NCBI RefSeq assembly: GCF_003369575.1
Contig: NZ_PIOC01000032.1
Location: 76,972-140,971, forward strand
Reading direction: 5' to 3'
Origin: Oceanobacillus arenosus
GTDB lineage: Bacteria; Bacillota; Bacilli; Bacillales; Amphibacillaceae
DNA: 64,000 bases
The translations under genes and the position numbers were made by a program. Of this stretch, positions 1 to 7,911 are shown piece after piece (the first letter of the stretch is position 1; each line of letters starts with the position of its first letter). The notes under the pieces were generated by a model. It saw nothing but the letters and a program-made list of their open reading frames with translations, was not told the DNA's origin and did not search any database.

Positions 1-173
1 ATACTGGGTTCTCTGCAGAGGCTTTTGTTGCTGGTCGGAAGCAGGTTCTCATTACAGGGAATATGATTGAGGCGCTACGGATATGGCTAGAAGAGTTTTT
101 GAATGAGGATCCATTTTCAGGAATCAAGCTCGAGCTTGATGATGAAGAAGGTATCATTGCCATTATTAGATAA
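1..173 (+). CDS. C-terminal end of an unidentified protein (partial)
   Basis: An open frame enters from the left edge (first full codon at position 3) and gives 56 residues before the TAA at 171-173. The tail is acidic (FLNEDPFSGIKLELDDEEG) and ends in a short hydrophobic strand (IIAIIR). No signature is long enough to name a family. A strong hairpin terminator follows within 6 bases, which supports this being the true 3' end of a rightward gene. Confidence 0.6.
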   Translation, partial: TGFSAEAFVAGRKQVLITGNMIEALRIWLEEFLNEDPFSGIKLELDDEEGIIAIIR

Positions 174-178
174 GTAAA

Positions 179-215
179 GCGGTCATAGGTTTAACGCCTA
201 TGACCGCCTTTTTTT
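179..215. terminator. Intrinsic terminator between convergent genes
   Basis: An 11-bp perfect stem (GCGGTCATAGG at 179-189 with CCTATGACCGC at 197-207) is followed by a run of T from 209. It ends the rightward partial gene and lies against the stop codon of the leftward permease gene. Confidence 0.9.
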
Positions 216-2085
216 ATATTACTTCTTTAATTTGCTTCGTATAGAAATAACGGACGAAAAAGAAGTAGATAATCTGAATACTCAAGAATGTTCCTAGCAC
301 CATCACGGATTGTTTAAACATATTATAGTAGAACATATGAGATAATGCCGTTAGTGCAACTGCGCCATGAATGAGCGCAACAACAATCGGTGCGAAAAAG
401 AGAATTGCTGTCTGTCTGTTAAGCACTCTTTTCAATTCTTTTTCTGTTAATCCCATTTTAGAAATGGATTTGAACTTTTGTTTGTCTTCGTCTAAATCAG
501 CGTAAAGTCGGAAATAGAGAAAGCTTCCAGCAGAGACAAAGAAAACAACACCAATGAATAGTCCGACAAACAATATCATCCCATATGCTTTATTCACTTG
601 ATACACATTATATTCACCCGATGTAATTCCATATGGTGGGAGTTCCGCATATAGCTTCTCGGCAGCATCTAGCACATGCTCTTCTCCATCTGTTGCCTGC
701 CATGCGTAAAAATTCCACTCATCATTTGCATGCGGTAGTGCCTCATAATCCTTATCTGAAACAACATAATACGAATCAAATGCTGGTAAAGCTCTAGAAT
801 AAATAACTTCCTTCGGGTGTGGTTCCAGCGTGACCCCTGTATTCAGCTCCACCGCTTGTGTCAATAACTCCTGTGTCTGTCCATACGGCAGCCCTTCAAA
901 CTCAACAACAGTCATCTGACCATCCTCAATATCAATCGTGTCCTCCCCAATTAACGCGGCAAATCGATTGAAATCCGATTCCTTTGCGATTAGAATACTC
1001 GGATCCTCACCTATTTGGAAATAGCGAAGCATCATCTGCTCCATATTTGCCTCTATGTTTTCATCCTGTAGTGTTTGATTGATTAAAGCAATATCCTCTG
1101 CTTTATCACCATCATATGCATCATATGTGAATGTATTCGGATTGGATATTTTCATCCCATCTGTAAGATAAGATTGAAACCCGAATAATGTGCCAATCGC
1201 ACTAAATGCTACCGTTGAAATGATCGCGACCATAAAAAACGTCCGCGCATTATCCTTCATCCGGAAAGAAAGATCGGAGAAGAGAATCATATTGGTTTTA
1301 TGCCAAAAGATGTTTTCCTTCTTCTTAAGTTTGCGAATGATGTAAACACTTAATTGCGTAAATAGGAGATAGCTACCAATAATAACAACCACGATTACAG
1401 GGATCATAACAGCGATTACTGTCACTCCTTCCACAAGCAGTGCAACTGCATATCCTGAACCGAGTAACAGCACAGCAATAATCGACAGGAAAATATTTGC
1501 TTTCGGTTCACCTTTTGATACCTTATTCGCTTTAATTAAATCGATAAGCTTCTTACTTCTCAACACATAAGCAACGAAAAGGGAAATAAAGAAAAACAAA
1601 ATAATAAATGAAATAAAGGACAAACCAATTGCCTCTAATGGAAAATAAAAATTCAGTGCTCCGTCAATAACTAGCACGTTTTCTGCTATTAGTAAAATCC
1701 CTTTAGCAAACACGATTCCAAGAATAATACCACCTAGTGTTGCAAACAAACCAATTACCATGTTTTCTAAAAATACCATGGACCGAATTTGCCGCATTGA
1801 CATACCTTGCATCATCAATAATCCGAATTCTTTCTTACGTGACTGAAGGAAGGAGCTCATCGAATATAAGACAAAGAAAAAAGAAAAGACATAAATAATT
1901 CCCCCAGCGACATACATCCCTTGCTGGACACTTCCATGTATATCATCGCCAGCCAATTCTGGATGGAAGGCGAAAATCACGAATGTGAAAAATACCATTA
2001 CGGTAAACATACTGCTTAGAAAATATGCAGCATATAGTCGTTTATTACGGACGACATTATTAAACGCGAATTGACGAAAAGTCAT
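214..2085 (-). CDS. BceB-type ABC transporter permease (FtsX-like)
   Basis: This is the membrane subunit of a peptide-sensing and detoxification ABC transporter of the BceAB/YxdLM/VraFG class, which protects against cell-wall-active peptides such as bacitracin and signals to its own histidine kinase. The 623-residue length, the N-terminus MTFRQFAFNNVVRNKR, four N-terminal helices, further helix pairs and a large extracellular domain (about residues 310-500) before the last three helices are the family plan. The second ATG (2085) is chosen because a GGGGG stretch lies 8 bases upstream; the ATG at 2091 is too close to it. The start overlaps the ATPase gene by 26 bases, suggesting translational coupling. 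The exact drug substrate cannot be read from sequence. Confidence 0.9.
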   Translation of the reverse strand: MTFRQFAFNNVVRNKRLYAAYFLSSMFTVMVFFTFVIFAFHPELAGDDIHGSVQQGMYVAGGIIYVFSFFFVLYSMSSFLQSRKKEFGLLMMQGMSMRQIRSMVFLENMVIGLFATLGGIILGIVFAKGILLIAENVLVIDGALNFYFPLEAIGLSFISFIILFFFISLFVAYVLRSKKLIDLIKANKVSKGEPKANIFLSIIAVLLLGSGYAVALLVEGVTVIAVMIPVIVVVIIGSYLLFTQLSVYIIRKLKKKENIFWHKTNMILFSDLSFRMKDNARTFFMVAIISTVAFSAIGTLFGFQSYLTDGMKISNPNTFTYDAYDGDKAEDIALINQTLQDENIEANMEQMMLRYFQIGEDPSILIAKESDFNRFAALIGEDTIDIEDGQMTVVEFEGLPYGQTQELLTQAVELNTGVTLEPHPKEVIYSRALPAFDSYYVVSDKDYEALPHANDEWNFYAWQATDGEEHVLDAAEKLYAELPPYGITSGEYNVYQVNKAYGMILFVGLFIGVVFFVSAGSFLYFRLYADLDEDKQKFKSISKMGLTEKELKRVLNRQTAILFFAPIVVALIHGAVALTALSHMFYYNMFKQSVMVLGTFLSIQIIYFFFVRYFYTKQIKEVI

Positions 2086-2824
2086 TTGCATCGCCCCCTA
2101 ATAATGAAAGTGTATCGATAATCTTCTGGAAAAAGGCTTGGCGATTATCCCCACGATGGATTTCCGAATAAAATTTTCCGTCACGGATGAAGACAACACG
2201 ATTACAGTAGCTGGCAGCTTGCGGATCATGAGTTACAAGCATCATTGTTGCCTTGTCCCGCTGATTAATTTGCTCAAGCATGCCCATTACATCTTTAGAC
2301 GCCTTAGAATCAAGGTTTCCCGTCGGTTCATCTGCCAGTAATAGCTTCGGCGTATGAATCATGGCTCTTGCTACTGCTGCACGCTGGGCTTGCCCACCAG
2401 ATATTTCATACGTGCGTTTTTTCAAAATCTGTGTTATTCCTAGTCTTTCAGCAATTTCACCTACCTTCAGCTTCATCTCTTTCACACTTTTCCCGTCCAA
2501 GGTCAATGGCAGGACAATGTTTTCTTCAACCGTTAACGTGTGCAGTAAATTAAATTCCTGGAAGACAAAGCCTAATTCACGTCTGCGGAACTTCGCTAAT
2601 TCCTCATTTTTAAGACGATTGGCATTTTTCCCGTTAATTAGGATTTCACCTGTTGTTGGTTCATCAATCGTTGCGATCATATTTAGCAACGTTGTTTTCC
2701 CACTTCCTGAAGGACCCATAATCCCAACAAATTCGCCATCTTCAATTGTTAAATTAATATCAGTTAATGCACGGTACGCAATTTTACCTTCATAAATTTT
2801 ACTTACTTGCTTTACATTTAGCAT
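2060..2824 (-). CDS. BceA-type ABC transporter ATP-binding protein
   Basis: This ATPase partners the BceB-like permease. It has Walker A (GPSGSGKTT), the Q-loop region VFQEFNLL, signature (ISGGQAQR), Walker B (LLLADEPTGNLD) and the switch histidine (LVTHDP), in LolD/MacB-like order over 254 residues. The ATG at 2824 is preferred over the upstream in-frame TTG (2842) because AAAGGAGAT sits about 7 bases before it. It is the first gene after a 94-base gap that carries a TATACT -10 element, so the transporter genes probably have their own response-regulator-dependent promoter besides any read-through from the kinase genes. Confidence 0.93.
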   Translation of the reverse strand: MLNVKQVSKIYEGKIAYRALTDINLTIEDGEFVGIMGPSGSGKTTLLNMIATIDEPTTGEILINGKNANRLKNEELAKFRRRELGFVFQEFNLLHTLTVEENIVLPLTLDGKSVKEMKLKVGEIAERLGITQILKKRTYEISGGQAQRAAVARAMIHTPKLLLADEPTGNLDSKASKDVMGMLEQINQRDKATMMLVTHDPQAASYCNRVVFIRDGKFYSEIHRGDNRQAFFQKIIDTLSLLGGDANDFSSIRV

Positions 2825-2867
2825 CACAAGATCTCCTTTCAATTAATGTTTACTTTGATCTGTGATT

Positions 2868-2935
2868 AGTATAGCGCCTATCACTCTTCCTGAACTATCG
2901 ATTCGCCTTTCAATTACCTTACAGTACTGTAAGGT
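2868..2935 (-). promoter_or_regulatory. BceR-like operator and promoter of the ABC transporter genes
   Basis: A perfect 20-bp palindrome (ACCTTACAGTACTGTAAGGT, 2916-2935) contains TTACA-N4-TGTAA, the half-site arrangement known for BceR-type regulators. It overlaps the last codons and stop of the kinase gene. A TATACT -10 (complement of 2868-2873) lies 42 bp downstream with only a poor -35 (AGTTCA) at 17 bp, as expected for an activator-dependent promoter. Confidence 0.75.
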
Positions 2936-3920
2936 TCTGTGTTTCTGAGAAGATAATTCGGATGCTTGTCCCTTGATTAACCTCTGATTCAAGCTCAATG
3001 TGATGACCTAAATGGTCCGCCGCTTCCTTCAGTAAATATAGCCCCATTCCCGTAGATTCTCGGTACTTCCTTCCGTTTTCCCCAGTATAAAAGGGATTGA
3101 AAATTCGTTTTTGATCCGTATTCGGAATACCAGCTCCAAAATCCTTTACTTCTAGCACGGCAGCTTTATCACGTTCGTAAATGGAAATCACAATGCTGCT
3201 GCTTTTACCTGCTGAATATTTTACTGCATTGCTAATAAGCTGTGAGAGCATAAAAAACAGCCACTTCTCATCGGTTTCCACCTTGATACCTTTCGTTTTC
3301 TCCTGCAGCTTAGGATAGACTTGGTTACGTATATAAAAGCGTTTATTCTCCCCATTTACTTCATTCACAATATCAGCTAAAGACACCTGCTTTATATGAA
3401 AATCCTGCTCAATCGTTCGGAGACGCGCCATATAAAGGATGGTGTTTAATCCGTTTTTCATTCGTTCTGTTTCTTCACGAATATTGGAGGATTCCGGCTC
3501 ATCCAGATTTTGCGCGGAAAGTTCTATAACCGACAGTGGCGTCTTCATTTGATGTACCCACTGATCCATAAACTTCCGATGCTCCTCCTGCTCAGATTCT
3601 AAATGCTTGATTCCCTTTATGTAGTGACGATATTGATCCTTTAATAACGAATCGAGGGCTTTAGAAATAGGTGATAAATCTGTATCCTGGTAGGAATCGT
3701 CCAATTTTTCGAGTGGTTCACTAAGCCGCTGGTAGAATTTACGCCGACTATAGTAGTTATATAGGAGATAACAACTAAGAAAAAAGAGTACAAGGAAAAT
3801 CGCATAAATTGCTGCGCTAATCTCATGATACCCATCAAGCCAGTAGATCGATGCAATAATGATAAACTGGAATACTTGCAGTACAATCAATGGTGCATGT
3901 TCATTGAAAAAGAGCTTCAT
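2919..3920 (-). CDS. BceS-type intramembrane-sensing histidine kinase
   Basis: A 333-residue sensor kinase with two N-terminal helices (about residues 10-29 and 35-56) joined by only a few extracytoplasmic residues, the hallmark of intramembrane-sensing kinases that receive their signal through the BceAB transporter. The H-box is HQMKTP (His123). The N-box region is QLISNAVKYS, and the ATP lid contains DFGAGIP and GMGLYL. It has an ATG start with GGAGG upstream. The start overlaps the regulator stop (TAATG), so the two are co-translated. Its own stop codon lies inside the 20-bp operator palindrome, an economical layout. Confidence 0.93.
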   Translation of the reverse strand: MKLFFNEHAPLIVLQVFQFIIIASIYWLDGYHEISAAIYAIFLVLFFLSCYLLYNYYSRRKFYQRLSEPLEKLDDSYQDTDLSPISKALDSLLKDQYRHYIKGIKHLESEQEEHRKFMDQWVHQMKTPLSVIELSAQNLDEPESSNIREETERMKNGLNTILYMARLRTIEQDFHIKQVSLADIVNEVNGENKRFYIRNQVYPKLQEKTKGIKVETDEKWLFFMLSQLISNAVKYSAGKSSSIVISIYERDKAAVLEVKDFGAGIPNTDQKRIFNPFYTGENGRKYRESTGMGLYLLKEAADHLGHHIELESEVNQGTSIRIIFSETQNLTVL

Positions 3921-4624
3921 TACTTGTCCTCCTTCGTCCAGGAAACATGTAGACGATAGCCTGCACCACGGACGGTTTCCACCGCATCCTCAATCCCAAT
4001 CAATTGGAATTTCTTCCGTACTCTTGTAATATTCACGTTAAGCGTATTTTCATCGACATATGCTAGATCATCCCATAATTTTTCCAGTAAATCCTCACGT
4101 CCAGCCACCCGTGGATAACGATCCAGCAGACTTTCAATAATGTCTGCTTCCTTTTTAGATAGGGATGCAGCTTTTTCGGCAAAAGTAAGCTCTAATCTTT
4201 CCGGGAAGAATCGAAGTCCATCTCTTTCCAGTACCCTCTCTTCCACTTTTGCTGCATATTCCCCATATGCACGGCGGAGTTGGCTGCGAATCTTTGCCAT
4301 CACAATTTCCGGATGAAATGGCTTTGTGATAAAATCATCGCCGCCATTCTCTATGGCCATCACCTGATCCATTTCACCAATCCTAGCTGAAATAAATATA
4401 ACCGGACAAATCGATTCCTTACGAATTTGCCTGCACCAATAGTAGCCATCGAAGCTCGGAAGATTAATATCAAGCAATACAAGATCAGGCGAATATTGAT
4501 GGAAATCCTCCATTACATGGTCAAAAACCATCACCTTCATTACCTCGAATTCATATTTTTGGATATGATTTCGCAAATGATCCGCAATCTTCGGATCATC
4601 CTCTACAATCATAATTTTATTCAT
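3920..4624 (-). CDS. BceR-type OmpR-family response regulator
   Basis: A 234-residue regulator. The N-terminal receiver has the acidic pair (VEDD), phospho-acceptor Asp52 (LLDINLP), a conserved Thr/Ser region (VIFISA) and Lys (ITKPF). The C-terminal winged helix ends with the OmpR-type RVRKKF and VRGAGYRL. The ATG at 4624 is chosen because AGGGAG lies 8 bases upstream; a GTG three codons earlier lies against that SD. It is expected to be phosphorylated by the adjacent kinase and to activate the transporter through the palindrome at 2916-2935. Confidence 0.93.
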   Translation of the reverse strand: MNKIMIVEDDPKIADHLRNHIQKYEFEVMKVMVFDHVMEDFHQYSPDLVLLDINLPSFDGYYWCRQIRKESICPVIFISARIGEMDQVMAIENGGDDFITKPFHPEIVMAKIRSQLRRAYGEYAAKVEERVLERDGLRFFPERLELTFAEKAASLSKKEADIIESLLDRYPRVAGREDLLEKLWDDLAYVDENTLNVNITRVRKKFQLIGIEDAVETVRGAGYRLHVSWTKEDK

Positions 4625-4648
4625 TACGCCCACTCCCTATAGTTTTTT

Positions 4649-4788
4649 AAGGTGCCTGTTCCCCCGAAGTTTGTCGAAAATCGGCGGAAGCACGAGGGAT
4701 ATCAGCCACTTTTCATCATATATCAGCGTGTTCACCATATATATCAGCGTGTTCCCAATTATATCAGCATTTTCGAAATTATCACCCC
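4649..4788. repeat. Dispersed repeat family C (copy 1), with 20-21 bp periodic units
   Basis: The intergenic region begins with GGTGCCTGTTCCC, continues with a TTTGTCGAAAATCGG block, and then carries ATATCAGC at 4699, 4720, 4741 and 4761, a spacing of 20-21 bp or two helical turns. Related copies lie near 37.8 kb and 45.6 kb, and head fragments occur elsewhere. No coding potential is apparent. Confidence 0.7.
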
Positions 4789-4856
4789 AAATCAATAGAA
4801 CTTATCGGAAAATTACATTATAATGATTGCAATGATCGAAGGGGGATTATAAGAAA

Positions 4857-5765
4857 ATGCCAATAAAAATTCCGAAACAGTTACCTGCACGTGATATTTT
4901 GGAAAAAGAGAATGTATTCATCATGGATGAGAATCGAGCGAATACCCAAGACATCCGTCCGTTAAAAATTGTTATCGTTAACCTTATGCCCGAAAAGGAG
5001 CGAACGGAGACGCAATTAATGCGACTATTAGGTAATTCGCCGTTACAAGTCAATGTGACACTAATACACACCGCTTCCCATGATTCAAAAAATGTGAGCC
5101 AATCCCATTTGAACCAATTTTATGACACATTTGATAATATACGTGAAGCTCGATTTGATGGGATGATCATTACAGGTGCTCCCGTTGAGCAGCTACCATT
5201 CGAGGAAGTGGATTATTGGGAAGAACTGAAGGCAATTATGGATTGGTCGGAAACACATGTTACATCTGTTTTGCATATTTGTTGGGGGGCCCAGGCTGCT
5301 CTCTATCATCATTATGGAATTGGGAAATTTGAGTTGCCTCGCAAGTGCACTGGAGTGATTAATCATGCAATCTCAGACACGACTGTAAGACTTGTACGAG
5401 GATTCGACGATGAATTCTTAGCACCACATTCTCGTTACACAAGTCTCTCCATTGAGGAAATAAATGCTAATGAGAAACTGATTCCCCTTGCTCTAACGGA
5501 AGATGGCGAACCATTTCTTATGTTATCTAAGGATGAGAAGCATGTAATGGTAACCGGTCATTTAGAGTATGACAATAAAACCCTTGCAGATGAATATTAT
5601 CGTGATATAAATAAAGGGCTAGAAACAGATATTCCGAAAAACTATTTTCCAAACGATAATCCAGAAGAGAAGCCATTGAATCGTTGGCGCTCACATGCCC
5701 ATTTATTATTTTCCAATTGGCTTAATTACTATGTATATCAGGAAACACCGTATGAATGGAAATAG
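4857..5765 (+). CDS. metA: Homoserine O-acetyltransferase (MetA)
   Basis: First committed enzyme of methionine synthesis: acylation of homoserine. The 302-residue protein has the MetA fold markers: catalytic Cys142 (HICWGAQ), the His235/Glu237 pair (TGHLEYD), and the N-terminal [13 protein letters not shown]. Residue 111 is Glu (PVEQLPFE). Glu here is known to mark acetyl-CoA-using enzymes (Bacillus cereus MetA), whereas Gly marks succinyl-CoA users, so the acetyltransferase call is preferred. A GAAGGGGGA SD precedes the ATG, and a TATAAT (4819-4824) gives a plausible -10. It is monocistronic, with a strong terminator downstream. I saw no SAM riboswitch in the leader. Confidence 0.93.
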   Translation: MPIKIPKQLPARDILEKENVFIMDENRANTQDIRPLKIVIVNLMPEKERTETQLMRLLGNSPLQVNVTLIHTASHDSKNVSQSHLNQFYDTFDNIREARFDGMIITGAPVEQLPFEEVDYWEELKAIMDWSETHVTSVLHICWGAQAALYHHYGIGKFELPRKCTGVINHAISDTTVRLVRGFDDEFLAPHSRYTSLSIEEINANEKLIPLALTEDGEPFLMLSKDEKHVMVTGHLEYDNKTLADEYYRDINKGLETDIPKNYFPNDNPEEKPLNRWRSHAHLLFSNWLNYYVYQETPYEWK

Positions 5766-5780
5766 GTTTTTCATTACTAG

Positions 5781-5826
5781 CGCAGAGTACCTTGATTCAA
5801 TTACAAGGTACTCTGCGCCTTTTTTT
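5781..5826 (+). terminator. Intrinsic terminator of metA
   Basis: A 14-bp perfect stem (CGCAGAGTACCTTG at 5781-5794 with its complement at 5804-5817) is followed by CCTTTTTTT. Confidence 0.95.
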
Positions 5827-5921
5827 GCTTGTTGTTACATCCGTATATTTCCGTTAGAAAAATGCAGTTTGCACAGAAAAAACTTTATTAAAAAATACTA
5901 AGTAAAAACTTGACAAAACAC

Positions 5922-6008
5922 AAAAAAGCTTGATGCTTTTTTGCTTCATTTGAGAATACATGTTATACTAATTTAGGTTGTTTTTTGTGAAGCAGAGCAC
6001 AAAAAACA
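5922..6008 (+). promoter_or_regulatory. Promoter of the NCS1 permease flanked by two inverted repeats
   Basis: TTGCTT (5941-5946) and TATACT (5964-5969) are 17 bp apart. An AAAAAAGC/GCTTTTTT inverted repeat (5922-5942) touches the -35. A perfect 11-bp inverted repeat, TGTTTTTTGTG/CACAAAAAACA (5979-5989, 5998-6008), sits at the expected start of the transcript, as an operator or a 5' hairpin. I cannot identify the regulator. Confidence 0.55.
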
Positions 6009-6055
6009 TAAATATAACTTGTGAAATTATTAACAAAGAAGTGGAGATGATATTT

Positions 6056-7456
6056 ATGAGATCTGTTGAATATACAGATCACGGAGTAGAGGATAATGGA
6101 AGTGACGATTATTCATTAGATAGGGTCCCTCGTGATAAGAGAAACATGGGCTGGCTAAGTATTACCAATATCACTTTTGGTATTGCAACAGCTATTTTTT
6201 ATTTCCAAATGGGAAGTGTAATGGCACTTCAATTTGGTGCAATTAATGCAATTATTTCTGCCATTTATGCAATCATTGTTGCTGGTATATTAGGAACATT
6301 TATCGCTTACTTATCTGCAAAGTCAGGCATGAATGTTAATTTATTATCCAGAGGCGGTGGATTCGGCTATATTGGTGCATCATTAACCTCGCTTATTTAC
6401 GCTACTAACTTTATTATGTACTGTGCGTTAGAAGGCATGATTTTAGTCACTGCCGTTCACGAATTTTTTCCAGTAATCCCACAATGGGCATTAATTATTG
6501 TCTTCGGTTCCATTGTTATTCCATTAAATTGGTTTGGAATTAAACAATTGGATAAACTGCAAAAGTGGTCATTGCCACTATTCTTCATTTTCCTAATAGC
6601 AGCTATCATTATGGCTACACGCATACCTTCTGCTTATGAAGGAAGCTTCTGGTCTTACATGCCAGAGGGCGTTCAAGTTGGCGGAAGCGCATTATTACTA
6701 TGCATTGGCATGCAGCACGGTATTATGGGCTTAACACCATTACTTGCTTCTGACTATGCTCGTTTTCTTAAACCAAAAGATATGAAAATTGGCATATTCG
6801 CAATTGGATTCGTCCCACAAATCTTCTGTTTCGGAGTCATGGGAGGTCTAGGAATATGGTTTGGTGTTCGTTTAGGTGAGCCTAACCCAGGAATATATAT
6901 TGTAATGCTTCTTGGTATTTGGGGAGCATTATTCACAATGATAACACAAGTAAGAATCAACATAACGAATATTTATAGTGGTTCACTATCACTATCAAAC
7001 TTCTTTGAAAACATTTTCAAATTTAAACCAGGACGCCGTTTTTGGGTTGTTGTCACAGGCGTCGCATCGATAGTCTTAATGCTTGGCGGCATCGTCAATC
7101 ACCTGGAAACAGTAATGACATTCCAAGGGGTATTTCTATTAACATGGGCAGCGATTCTCGTAACGGATGCTCTATTCGTTAAACGCATCCTGAAGATTGG
7201 GCCCGGCTATTACGAAGACCAACAACGGAATTTATATAAATGGAATCCGGTTGGTGTTGTTTCCCTGATTGTCGCAAGTGGATTAGGTACGATTGCCGCA
7301 CTTGGTTTCTTAGGTACATTTTTGCAAAGTACTGCCGCATTCTTTGCAGCGATTCTTGCAGCGATTCTCACCGTTGTTATCGCAATCGCTACGAAGGGGA
7401 AATATTATATTAAAGCGGAAGACAGACACATTGAAAGAGAAGATTATATTGCGTAA
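6056..7456 (+). CDS. NCS1-family purine/pyrimidine permease
   Basis: A 466-residue cytoplasmic-membrane protein with about 12 hydrophobic segments. The opening residues (VPRDKRNMGWLSITNITFGIATAIFY) and the SDYARF motif are typical of the nucleobase:cation symporter-1 family (purine-cytosine permease branch). The ATG at 6056 is chosen because GTGGAG lies 9 bases before it; upstream in-frame starts have no SD. It is distinct from codB at 36.2 kb, so the window has two NCS1 carriers, this one single and without a neighbouring catabolic enzyme. The substrate (cytosine, purine, allantoin or a vitamin precursor) is not determinable here. Confidence 0.85.
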   Translation: MRSVEYTDHGVEDNGSDDYSLDRVPRDKRNMGWLSITNITFGIATAIFYFQMGSVMALQFGAINAIISAIYAIIVAGILGTFIAYLSAKSGMNVNLLSRGGGFGYIGASLTSLIYATNFIMYCALEGMILVTAVHEFFPVIPQWALIIVFGSIVIPLNWFGIKQLDKLQKWSLPLFFIFLIAAIIMATRIPSAYEGSFWSYMPEGVQVGGSALLLCIGMQHGIMGLTPLLASDYARFLKPKDMKIGIFAIGFVPQIFCFGVMGGLGIWFGVRLGEPNPGIYIVMLLGIWGALFTMITQVRINITNIYSGSLSLSNFFENIFKFKPGRRFWVVVTGVASIVLMLGGIVNHLETVMTFQGVFLLTWAAILVTDALFVKRILKIGPGYYEDQQRNLYKWNPVGVVSLIVASGLGTIAALGFLGTFLQSTAAFFAAILAAILTVVIAIATKGKYYIKAEDRHIEREDYIA

Positions 7457-7465
7457 TATATAAAT

Positions 7466-7513
7466 AGAAAGTGAAAAACGCTCAGAATATTATCTGGGCG
7501 TTTTTCACTTTCT
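7466..7513. terminator. Intrinsic terminator of the NCS1 permease gene
   Basis: A 21-bp near-perfect stem (7466-7486 with 7493-7513) contains AAAAACGC/GCGTTTTT, just after the stop codon. Confidence 0.9.
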
Positions 7514-7602
7514 ATTATTTGCCATCACATTTAGCTACTCCAAAACCCTGCTTGCTTGTTATGAACGCAGTATATTTTCCAAGGTCTTCTTCCAATAGCT
7601 TT

Positions 7603-7870
7603 AAGAACAAAAGCTTATAGCTAGTTTGAGCCATGTACGGACTGCGCCTCACGGACATGAGGTAGGTTAGACGTTGCCACAGGACGAGGCGAACTTAGTC
7701 GAACTTCTCCTTGCCTTTTGAGATAAAGGAAACTCTTTGGGAGCGTAAGCGGTTGACTTAGTATACGGAGGTGAGGGAAGTCTCGCTACAGCTTTAGCGC
7801 TGGAGCTGGACGTGGCTGTTCTCGGTAATTTAGTTATCTACAGCGCCCGATTTTATAGTTTCCTAAGCTA
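7603..7870. repeat. Dispersed repeat family A (copy 1, about 268 bp)
   Basis: This fills most of a 455-base gene-free stretch. It shares long near-identical blocks with 51663-51868: AAGAACAAAAGC at the start, GTACGGACTG, GAGCGTAAGCGGTTGACTTA, CTACAGCTTTAGCGCTGGAG, and TATAGTTTCCTAAGCTA at the end. This copy has about 60 extra bases in its first half. It has no open reading frame of note and no transposase. Elements with such blocks are, as I recall, common between genes in Bacillaceae, but I cannot name a described family. Confidence 0.8.
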
Positions 7871-7911
7871 TTAGAAAGCTTCTATCAGCACCAAGATGTG
7901 ATGCTACTTTT

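Noticed and set aside
4699-4768. CRISPR-like array because of regularly spaced repeats
   Set aside because: Units are 8-14 bp at 20-21 bp spacing without true spacers, and there are no cas genes; treated as dispersed repeat family C.
5910-5915. TTGACA as -35 of the NCS1 permease promoter
   Set aside because: No -10 at 16-18 bp; the TATACT is 48 bp away and pairs better with TTGCTT at 5941.
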